Positions 6,270 to 11,190 of a DNA stretch of 11,190 nucleotides are shown one piece after another. The translations under genes and the position numbers were made by a program. This DNA is from an uncultured Oscillospiraceae bacterium (GTDB lineage Bacteria > Bacillota > Clostridia > Oscillospirales > Oscillospiraceae): NCBI GenBank assembly GCA_910577805.1, contig CAJTOE010000078.1:1-11190 (forward strand). Reading direction: 5' to 3'. Below the pieces are notes generated by a model. The model made no database searches. It was not told the origin of the DNA and saw only the letters and a program-made list of their open reading frames with translations. Positions within the stretch are counted from its first letter, which is position 1. Every line of letters begins with the position of its first letter.

Positions 6270-8288
6270 TTATAATTCATATTGATCCTTCAGCCGGAAC
6301 CGGGCCACCAGCTCCTTCAGCATGGACGCCTGGCCGGACAGCTCCTCACTGGCGGCGGCGCTGGCCTCGGCGGTGGACACGTTGTTCTGCACCACGGTAG
6401 AAATCTGCTCGATGCCGTGGGTGATCTCGGCGGTGTTCTCCGCCTGTTCCTTGGTGTAGTCGGCGATGCCGGTGATCAGATTGCTCATCTCGTCCGCCCG
6501 GTTCGCCACAGCCATCATGGACTGGGCCGTATCCTGAGCCGCATGAACGCCCTCGTCCATGGAGGTCACCGTCTGACTGAGCAGCACGGAGGTCTCCTGA
6601 GCGGCTTCGGAGGACTTGCTGGCCAAAGCCCGGACCTCGTCGGCCACCACGGCAAAGCCTTTGCCGGCCGTACCGGCCCGTGCCGCCTCCACGGCGGCGT
6701 TCAACGCCAGGATGTTGGTCTGGAACGCAATGTCCTCGATGGTCTTGACAATCTTGTGTATTTCTACGGAATTGTCGCTGATTTTCTGAATCACGCCGGT
6801 CATGTACTGCATCTTCTCGTTGCTCTCCAGAAGGCCGGTCTTGACCTCCTGGGAGATGCCGTTGGCCTTCTGTGCCCCCAGGGCCACCTGCTGGATGCTC
6901 TCGGACACGGAGTTGATGTGCGAGGCCAGGGTGTCCACCTCCGCGGCCTGCTCCGCGGACCCCTGGGACAGGGTCATTGCGCCGCTGGAGACCTGCTCCG
7001 CACCGGCGGCTACGTCACGGGAGGCGCTTTGCAGCTGGCCCATGGCGTTGTTGAGGGAGTAGGAAATTTCCTCCAGAGAGATTTTTATTTTGGAAAACTC
7101 TCCGGCGTAGTCGTGCTTCAGAGTGAAGGTGAGATTGCCTCCTGCGATTTCGTGCAGAGTGCTGGAAATCTCGTTGATGTAGCTGACGTAATCCCGCAGG
7201 CGGAGGGTAACGTGATTGAAGCTGTCCGCCAGATCTCCCAGCTCGTCCCTGGAGTGATAGCGGATGGTCTGGTCCAGGTCGCCCTGGGCAATGCAGGTCG
7301 CGGCCTGGTTCAGTTCTTTTACCGGGCGGCCAATGATACGCCGGACCTGGATAATGACCAGAAGGATCACGGCGGCGACGGCCACCAGCGCTACCCCCAG
7401 CATCGCCATAGTCAGCTGGAGCAGCTCCGCCAGCACCTCCCCACGGGACACATAGGCCACGGCCACCCAGTCGCAGTCCGGGATGCTCTGCACCTGGATA
7501 TATGTATTGTCATAGACGGTCAGGCCTGTTTTCCCGGCCTTGATCTGCTCGCTGGCATAGCGGTACATCCCGCCGCTGAGTTGACTCAGCTTCTGGCCGG
7601 CGATGTTGTTGTCCCGGTGTCCAATGATCGTATCGGTCCGGGTGTCCACCAAAAATATTCCGCCGGTGTCCTCCACCGTTATGTTGCGGACGATGCGGGA
7701 AATGGACTCCAGCGACACGTCCGCCGCCGCCACGCCTCTGGCCTGACCATTACGGTCCCGCAGCACGCCGGACACGCCCACCACATAGGTGTTGCTGGCC
7801 TCGTCCAGGTACACGTCGCCCACCATGAAATTCTCCGAGCGCAGGCCGTCCTTATACCAGGTCTTTGCCAGGGGATCGTAGTCCGAGCCGGGTACAAAGG
7901 AGGAGTGATAGATCATGCCGTTTGCCAGGGCCACATACATCCCCGCAGGGAAGGACTCATTCTGCCCGGCGGCATATTTCACATAGCGCATAATATCCGA
8001 TGCGCTCATGTCCTGATATTCGATCGTATCCCGCTGGACCTCCAGCATGGTCAGGTTCCGGTTCAGCCAGGCCTTCGTAGCCTGCACGGTCTCCCCCATG
8101 GTGGCCTCCAGGATTTCTTCGCTTTTCACCAGCAGCTCTTTGGACATCTGCATGTACACGACGATCAGCAGCGCTGCGACGGCCAGAAGAACACTGACCA
8201 CGATTGCGGAAGCAAGCTTTCCTGTGATTCCCATGCCCCGCCGGGCGGTCCTTCCGTTTTTTTGGCGTGTATAATTGCTTGACTTCAT
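6270..8288 (-). CDS. Methyl-accepting chemotaxis protein with dCache sensor
   Basis: A 672-residue inner-membrane receptor that senses an extracellular ligand and controls the CheA/CheW array. In order: basic cytoplasmic start, TM1 (~24-48), extracellular dCache_1 sensor (~50-285), TM2 (~290-314), HAMP (~315-367), a second HAMP-like segment (~369-419, with IAGGNLTFTL), and the signalling domain (~420-665) with the canonical tip EDIAFQTNILALNAAVEAAR (518-537) and AGTAGKGFAVVADEVRALA. In the sensor, Y137-DPLA-K142-T-W144-Y145 followed by Y168 and D190 resembles the amino-acid-binding dCache motif, except that the ligand-carboxylate Arg is Lys (K142). There is no C-terminal CheR-tether pentapeptide; it ends KDQYEL. 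The ATG at 8288 has a GGGAG element about 11 bases upstream. No che or flagellar gene lies nearby, so it is an orphan receptor locus. Confidence 0.95.
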   Translation of the reverse strand: MKSSNYTRQKNGRTARRGMGITGKLASAIVVSVLLAVAALLIVVYMQMSKELLVKSEEILEATMGETVQATKAWLNRNLTMLEVQRDTIEYQDMSASDIMRYVKYAAGQNESFPAGMYVALANGMIYHSSFVPGSDYDPLAKTWYKDGLRSENFMVGDVYLDEASNTYVVGVSGVLRDRNGQARGVAAADVSLESISRIVRNITVEDTGGIFLVDTRTDTIIGHRDNNIAGQKLSQLSGGMYRYASEQIKAGKTGLTVYDNTYIQVQSIPDCDWVAVAYVSRGEVLAELLQLTMAMLGVALVAVAAVILLVIIQVRRIIGRPVKELNQAATCIAQGDLDQTIRYHSRDELGDLADSFNHVTLRLRDYVSYINEISSTLHEIAGGNLTFTLKHDYAGEFSKIKISLEEISYSLNNAMGQLQSASRDVAAGAEQVSSGAMTLSQGSAEQAAEVDTLASHINSVSESIQQVALGAQKANGISQEVKTGLLESNEKMQYMTGVIQKISDNSVEIHKIVKTIEDIAFQTNILALNAAVEAARAGTAGKGFAVVADEVRALASKSSEAAQETSVLLSQTVTSMDEGVHAAQDTAQSMMAVANRADEMSNLITGIADYTKEQAENTAEITHGIEQISTVVQNNVSTAEASAAASEELSGQASMLKELVARFRLKDQYEL

Positions 8289-8386
8289 AACCTACAACTC
8301 CCTCTCCAAGCTTTTTCTGTACTCACCTCACAAACGAATTGTCAAATTCAGGATAATAAATGTGAAATTCATACAAACACGTTCTT

Positions 8387-8415
8387 ATCATACCAGTCAT
8401 AGGTCAAAAAAGCAA
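8387..8415 (-). promoter_or_regulatory. Promoter of the chemoreceptor gene
   Basis: On the minus strand, TTGCTT (8415-8410) and TATGAT (8392-8387) are 17 bases apart, and TGG directly before the -10 gives an extended -10 element. The site lies about 100 bases upstream of the start in an AT-rich gap (8289-8455) that holds no gene. It is a sigma-A type, not the sigma-D type often seen for motility genes. Confidence 0.6.
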
Positions 8416-8455
8416 GTAGTTCCATGGGATTTTTCGCCTCAACCCCCCAAAAAAA

Positions 8456-8620
8456 TCAGGCCAGGACGGCGCTGCCCCAGTACATTGCGGCCGCTCCAGC
8501 CGCTGCAAGGAGCATACCGCAGGCCACCCACAAAAGCGCCGGACGCTGTTTTCCCCGATATCTCCGCCCCTGGTACAGCCATCGGTTTCGCGGGCCGTAC
8601 CGCCTGTTCCGTATCCACAT
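8456..8620 (-). CDS. Small Arg/Tyr-rich single-span membrane protein, unknown function
   Basis: A 54-residue protein I do not recognise. Residues 1-26 are strongly basic (MWIRNRRYGPRNRWLYQGRR, then YRGKQRP, with 11 Arg/Lys), followed by one hydrophobic span at about 28-50 (ALLWVACGMLLAAAGAAAMY) and a tail of a few residues. This predicts a cytoplasmic basic N-terminus and an exposed C-terminus. The ATG at 8620 is chosen because TAGGAGGA on the minus strand (about 8627-8634) sits at normal distance; a frame-mate ATG at 8641 has no such site. A good promoter lies just upstream (8654-8682). It is divergent from the glycine-riboswitch unit and 167 bases upstream of the chemoreceptor on the same strand; a T-rich stretch follows its stop but without a clear hairpin. 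Real expression is likely from the RBS and promoter, but function cannot be inferred. Confidence 0.7.
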   Translation of the reverse strand: MWIRNRRYGPRNRWLYQGRRYRGKQRPALLWVACGMLLAAAGAAAMYWGSAVLA

Positions 8621-8653
8621 AGAATCACGTCCTCCTAACATTCTCTTTCCTCA

Positions 8654-8682
8654 GTTATAACACCAATCGGGAAAAATAGCAA
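8654..8682 (-). promoter_or_regulatory. Promoter of the small membrane protein gene
   Basis: On the minus strand TTGCTA (8682-8677) and TATAAC (8659-8654) are separated by exactly 17 bases in an AT-rich stretch, about 34 bases before the chosen start codon. Confidence 0.7.
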
Positions 8683-8768
8683 ATTTAAATTTTTCTTGGG
8701 GGATTCACGCCCTTCTGCTGCTCTTCCCCCTATCTGTCGAATTCCCAAAACTTTTTCCCCCGCAGCAG

Positions 8769-8798
8769 TTGACAGAACCCGTCATTTTGTGCTATGGT
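8769..8798 (+). promoter_or_regulatory. Promoter of the glycine riboswitch/symporter unit
   Basis: Consensus TTGACA (8769-8774) and TATGGT (8793-8798) with an 18-base spacer. Transcription would start near 8805, shortly before the riboswitch. The stretch 8683-8768, between this and the divergent promoter, holds no gene; the only structure seen is a 7-base inverted repeat (CTGCTGC 8715-8721 / GCAGCAG 8762-8768) ending against the -35. Confidence 0.82.
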
Positions 8799-8828
8799 AG
8801 GGAAGTAATTGAATCAGGACAGACGAAA

Positions 8829-9009
8829 CGCACAGGAAAACGGCCCGGCACTCTGCCTGCGGCCTGCCGAAGGAGTAACACTCTCAGGCGTCCCTTGGGG
8901 GATGAGGACTGTGCGCGGATGTGACTCTGGAGAAGCTCGAACAACGAGTGCCGAAGGTGCAACGCGGCGGCTGACTGCCTCCGCCAATCTCTCAGGCAAA
9001 AGGACAGAG
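8829..9009 (+). promoter_or_regulatory. Tandem glycine riboswitch (two aptamers)
   Basis: Aptamer 1 is closed by CGCACAG (8829-8835) / CTGTGCG (8909-8915) and holds the core signatures CCGAAGGAGTAAC (8868-8880) and CTCTCAGGC (8881-8889), then a small TCCC/GGGA hairpin (8891-8902). Aptamer 2 is closed by CTCTG (8925-8929) / CAGAG (9005-9009) and holds GGAGA, GCCGAAGGTGCAACG and CTCTCAGGCAAAAGGACAGAG. These are the conserved elements of the glycine riboswitch; each aptamer binds one glycine. The 5' strand of aptamer 1 reads GGAAAAC where aptamer 2 has the usual GGAGA, so aptamer 1 may bind more weakly. It precedes an AGCS symporter and a terminator. Family knowledge: glycine switches before glycine-cleavage genes turn on with glycine, while those before AGCS symporters have been found to turn off, the likely behaviour here (inference). 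Confidence 0.95.
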
Positions 9010-9022
9010 GATAACGTCTTAA

Positions 9023-9098
9023 CCGGCGGGGTTTTTGCGTACCCTGCCGGATTTGTGCGTTTCCTCTGGACTGCGGGCGGCTCCGCAGTCCATTTTTT
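9023..9098 (+). terminator. Riboswitch expression platform with intrinsic terminator
   Basis: The terminator proper is GGACTGCGG (9068-9076) / CCGCAGTCC (9083-9091) with a 6-base loop, then an A and six T (9093-9098), 28 bases before the symporter start. Upstream lies another 9-pair hairpin, 9023-9031 / 9042-9050, with a T-rich loop (CCGGC.../...GCCGG). Between them TCCTCTG (9062-9068) can pair with CAGAGGA (9005-9011), which contains the 3' strand of the aptamer 2 closing helix. GGACTG (8906-8911), at the aptamer 1 closing helix, can pair with CAGTCC (9086-9091) in the terminator. Either could be the antiterminating partner. Confidence 0.85.
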
Positions 9099-9126
9099 CG
9101 TCCCCGGAACAGAAAGGAAGTTTACA

Positions 9127-10542
9127 ATGGCTGAAACCATCGCCTCGCTGGAGGCCTCCCTCTTCCCTGTCGTCGCAAAAATCAACGAGTACCTGTCCAA
9201 CTATATCCTGGTGTTCCTTCTCCTGGGCGTAGGCCTGTGGTACACGGTCCGCACCCGCTTTGTCCAAATCCGCTGCTTTGGTGAGGGCATGAAGAAAACC
9301 TTTGGCAGTCTGTCCCTGCGGGGCGGGCGGCAGGAGCAGGGCATGAGCTCCTTCCAGGCCTTAGCCACCGCCATCGCCGCCCAGGTGGGCACCGGCAACA
9401 TCGTCGGCGCTTCCGGCGCGATCCTCACCGGCGGTCCCGGCGCGATCTTCTGGATGTGGCTCATCGCCTTCTTTGGCATGGCGACTATTTACGCGGAGGC
9501 CACCCTTGCCATCGAGACCCGTGAGGCCGACTCCGACGGCTCCTACCGGGGCGGACCGGTGTACTACATCACCAAAGCCTTTCAAGGCGGGTTCGGGAAG
9601 TTTCTGGCCGGCTTCTTCGCCGTAGCCATCATCCTGGCTCTGGGCTTCATGGGCTGCATGGTCCAGTCCAACTCCATCGGCTCCACCTTCCAGACCGCGT
9701 TCGGCGTTCCCTCCTGGATCGTGGGCATTGTGCTGGTGGTCATCTGCGGCGTGATTTTCCTGGGCGGCGTGCAGCGTCTGGCCGCTGTCACCGAAAAGGT
9801 CGTGCCCATTATGGCGGCGATCTTCCTGCTGGGCGGTCTGGTGGTCCTGATTGCCCGCGCCAAGTACATTCCCGCCACCTTCGGTATGATCTTCCAGTAC
9901 GCGTTCCAGCCCCAGGCCATTATCGGCGGCGGCTTCGGCTACGCCATCAAGACCGCCATCAGCCAGGGCGCAAAGCGGGGCCTGTTCTCCAACGAGGCCG
10001 GTATGGGCTCCACCCCCCACGCCCACGCCCAGGCCAACGTATCCACCCCTCATGAGCAGGGCGTGGTGGCTATGATCGGCGTGTTTATGGATACCTTCGT
10101 GGTCCTGACCCTGAACGCCCTGGTGGTGATCTCCACCCTGTACACGGAGGGCGGGCCTCTGGCCAAGTGCGGAGCCGCCGCCAGCACCACCCTGAGCAAG
10201 GCCAACCTGGCGCAGACCGCCTTCGGCGTGGTCTTTGGGGAGAGCGCCGGCGCTATGTTCGTGGCGGTCTGCCTGTTCTTCTTCGCCTTCTCCACCATCC
10301 TGAGCTGGAACCTGTTCGGCAAGATCAACGTGGTGTATCTCTTCGGCAAAAAATCCGCTGTTGTCTACTCCGTGCTGGGTCTGGTGTTCATCTTCCTGGG
10401 CACTCTGATGTCCAACGACCTGGTGTGGGAGCTGACCGACATGTTCAATAACCTGATGGTCATTCCCAACGCCCTGGCCCTGTTTGCTCTGACTCATATC
10501 GTCGTCCGCATCAGCCGCACCGCGGACCGCGTCTCCCGCTGA
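9127..10542 (+). CDS. Sodium:alanine/glycine symporter (AGCS family)
   Basis: A 471-residue polytopic membrane protein that imports alanine and/or glycine with sodium. Family features seen: the N-terminal span and LLGVGLWYTVRTRFVQIRCF, GTGNIVG (88-94), GPGAIFWMWLIAFFGMATIYAE, and the AGCS signature RGLFSNEAGMGSTPHAHAQA (284-303), plus roughly ten or eleven hydrophobic stretches over the normal family length. The start at 9127 is set by AAAGGAAG (9113-9120). The frame is open back to 8809, but that stretch is the riboswitch and not coding. Expression is controlled by the glycine riboswitch, which supports glycine as a substrate or signal. Gene names used for this family elsewhere include alsT, agcS and glyP; I cannot choose among them. 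Its 3' end faces the convergent gene across a shared terminator. Confidence 0.96.
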   Translation: MAETIASLEASLFPVVAKINEYLSNYILVFLLLGVGLWYTVRTRFVQIRCFGEGMKKTFGSLSLRGGRQEQGMSSFQALATAIAAQVGTGNIVGASGAILTGGPGAIFWMWLIAFFGMATIYAEATLAIETREADSDGSYRGGPVYYITKAFQGGFGKFLAGFFAVAIILALGFMGCMVQSNSIGSTFQTAFGVPSWIVGIVLVVICGVIFLGGVQRLAAVTEKVVPIMAAIFLLGGLVVLIARAKYIPATFGMIFQYAFQPQAIIGGGFGYAIKTAISQGAKRGLFSNEAGMGSTPHAHAQANVSTPHEQGVVAMIGVFMDTFVVLTLNALVVISTLYTEGGPLAKCGAAASTTLSKANLAQTAFGVVFGESAGAMFVAVCLFFFAFSTILSWNLFGKINVVYLFGKKSAVVYSVLGLVFIFLGTLMSNDLVWELTDMFNNLMVIPNALALFALTHIVVRISRTADRVSR

Positions 10543-10551
10543 TATACGAAC

Positions 10552-10590
10552 AAAAGGCCTGGACAGCGAATCCGCTGTCCAGGCCTTTTT
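10552..10590. terminator. Bidirectional terminator between convergent genes
   Basis: A 17-18 pair stem (arms 10552-10568 and 10573-10589, loop AATC) has four A on the 5' side and five T on the 3' side, so it gives a U tract on both strands. It lies 10 bases after the symporter stop and 17 bases from the stop of the minus-strand gene. Confidence 0.95.
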
Positions 10591-10606
10591 CTGCGTATCA
10601 GGAGTT

Positions 10607-11190
10607 TTACTGGGCCATGACGAACCGTACCTTGTGGCCCACGGGGTCGATGTAGATGGTCATATCGTTGGAGTAGGCCCGCATCTGGGTCAAGGCCTCC
10701 TCGCCCTGGCCCATCCAGACGTCCGTGGAGGTAATGCGGCACTCCACCTTACTGGACACCTGATAGACCTGGTTGTTGGCGTGTACGAACCACACACCGT
10801 CCTGCTCGAAGAAGTCTGTGCGTTTCACACCGGTGAAGCTGCTCAGGGTAATGATGGACTGTGCCACCGGCAGGCCGGAAATCTTTCTGGCTCCGGGGGC
10901 GATGCCGCCCAGGGTACCTTCCTTAAACTCCTCACCGGTAATCATTTGGCTGTGTACGCCGGTGCTGTTGCGGACCGAGATGGTCGTATTCCGTGCCACA
11001 AGCGGCGGCTCGCCGGAGGTCACCTCGCCCCGGACGAAGTAGCCGTAGGAGTACGCGTCGCCGGTCACGGCATTCAGAATAATCAGGTCCACGAACCCGG
11101 AGGGATTCAGATGGAAGCCAGCCAGCTTGTTTGCGGGGATGGAAGCCAGCTCCAGCTCCGACAGGCTCAGAGGCACCACGGAGCTGCTGC
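10607..11190 (-). CDS. C-terminal part of an unrecognised protein, possibly surface-exposed
   Basis: The minus-strand frame ends at a TAA (10609-10607) and stays open to the window edge, so at least 194 C-terminal residues are present and the start lies beyond 11190; the GTG at 11179 has no ribosome binding site and is only an internal Val. The sequence is beta-rich and has no membrane span in the visible part. It has segments such as FVDLIILNAVTGDAYSYGYF, VHANNQVYQVSSKVECR and a final NDMTIYIDPVGHKVRFVMAQ. I do not recognise a catalytic motif. The Thr/Ser/Val-rich composition and the closing strand resemble the C-terminal parts of large exported or SLH-type proteins in Oscillospiraceae, but the signal peptide or SLH repeats that would prove this are outside the window. 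Confidence 0.65.
   Translation of the reverse strand, partial: SSSVVPLSLSELELASIPANKLAGFHLNPSGFVDLIILNAVTGDAYSYGYFVRGEVTSGEPPLVARNTTISVRNSTGVHSQMITGEEFKEGTLGGIAPGARKISGLPVAQSIITLSSFTGVKRTDFFEQDGVWFVHANNQVYQVSSKVECRITSTDVWMGQGEEALTQMRAYSNDMTIYIDPVGHKVRFVMAQ

Noticed and set aside
4937..6400. 487-codon open frame on the + strand
   Set aside because: Antisense of the FAD/Rieske gene; it also runs across the chemoreceptor's terminator and into its 3' end, has no RBS and no recognisable motif.
6282..8282. 666-codon open frame on the + strand
   Set aside because: Exact antisense shadow of the chemoreceptor, whose sensor, HAMP and tip motifs are unambiguous.
8317..8345. TTGACA on the minus strand close to the chemoreceptor start
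   Set aside because: No acceptable -10 at 16-18 bases (GTACAG or TACAGA); the extended -10 promoter at 8387-8415 is better.
8404..8628. 74-codon minus-strand frame overlapping the 54-residue protein
   Set aside because: Its GTG start abuts the AGGAGG with no spacing and the translation has no hydrophobic segment or motif; the alternative frame starting at 8620 fits the RBS and encodes a clear membrane span.
8715..8768. CTGCTGC/GCAGCAG inverted repeat next to the -35 of the riboswitch promoter
   Set aside because: Only 7 bases per arm with a 40-base gap and of a simple trinucleotide type; not enough to call an operator.
8809..9126. N-terminal extension of the symporter frame
   Set aside because: This stretch is the tandem glycine riboswitch and its terminator; the RBS at 9113-9120 and the AGCS family N-terminus fix the start at 9127.
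9361..10497. 378-codon open frame on the minus strand
   Set aside because: Antisense of the AGCS symporter; Gly/His/Gln-rich low-complexity translation with no motif.
1..11190. CRISPR array, IS element, tRNA or phage remnant
   Set aside because: I saw no regularly spaced direct repeats, transposase-like frame with terminal inverted repeats, or tRNA cloverleaf on either strand.

Overview
The window looks like chromosomal DNA from a GC-rich, endospore-lineage Clostridia, most plausibly an Oscillospiraceae-type gut anaerobe (relatives of Flavonifractor, Oscillibacter or Lawsonibacter). The grounds are the GC-rich codon use, strong AGGAGG-type ribosome binding sites, a BofA sporulation protein, SLH-anchored surface proteins, a PaaK/ACT pair typical of anaerobes, and intrinsic hairpin plus U-tract terminators. 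Genus-level placement is inference. I see no mobile element, tRNA, rRNA or CRISPR array.

Layout, left to right. (1) 1-853, + strand: the 3' end of a phenylacetate-CoA-ligase-type enzyme and a double-ACT-domain protein, tightly coupled. (2) 895-2140, +: a near-consensus promoter, a structured leader and the classic rpsF-ssb-rpsR operon with a strong terminator. (3) 2165-2777, +: a small sporulation pair, a DUF2508 (YaaL-like) protein and BofA, preceded by a candidate mother-cell (sigma-E-like) promoter. (4) 2832-4872, +: a monocistronic secreted protein with a class-I glutamine-amidotransferase/peptidase C26 domain and three SLH domains, with its own promoter and terminator. (5) 4871-8415, - strand: a FAD oxidoreductase with a C-terminal Rieske domain and, upstream of it, a dCache methyl-accepting chemotaxis protein with its own promoter and terminator. 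(6) 8456-8682, -: a 54-residue Arg-rich single-span membrane protein with promoter and RBS. (7) 8769-10590, +: promoter, tandem glycine riboswitch, terminator, and a sodium:alanine/glycine symporter. (8) 10607-11190, -: the C-terminal part of an unrecognised, probably surface, protein.

The genes form several independent transcription units rather than one pathway. Amino-acid themes recur: a glycine-sensing riboswitch controls an amino-acid symporter; the chemoreceptor carries a variant of the dCache amino-acid motif; the ACT protein is probably an amino-acid sensor; and the exported C26 protein may act on gamma-glutamyl compounds at the cell wall. Most of the window is ordinary. The points most worth a second look are the exported C26-SLH protein, the riboswitch expression platform, the chemoreceptor binding motif, the candidate sigma-E promoter and the 54-residue protein.
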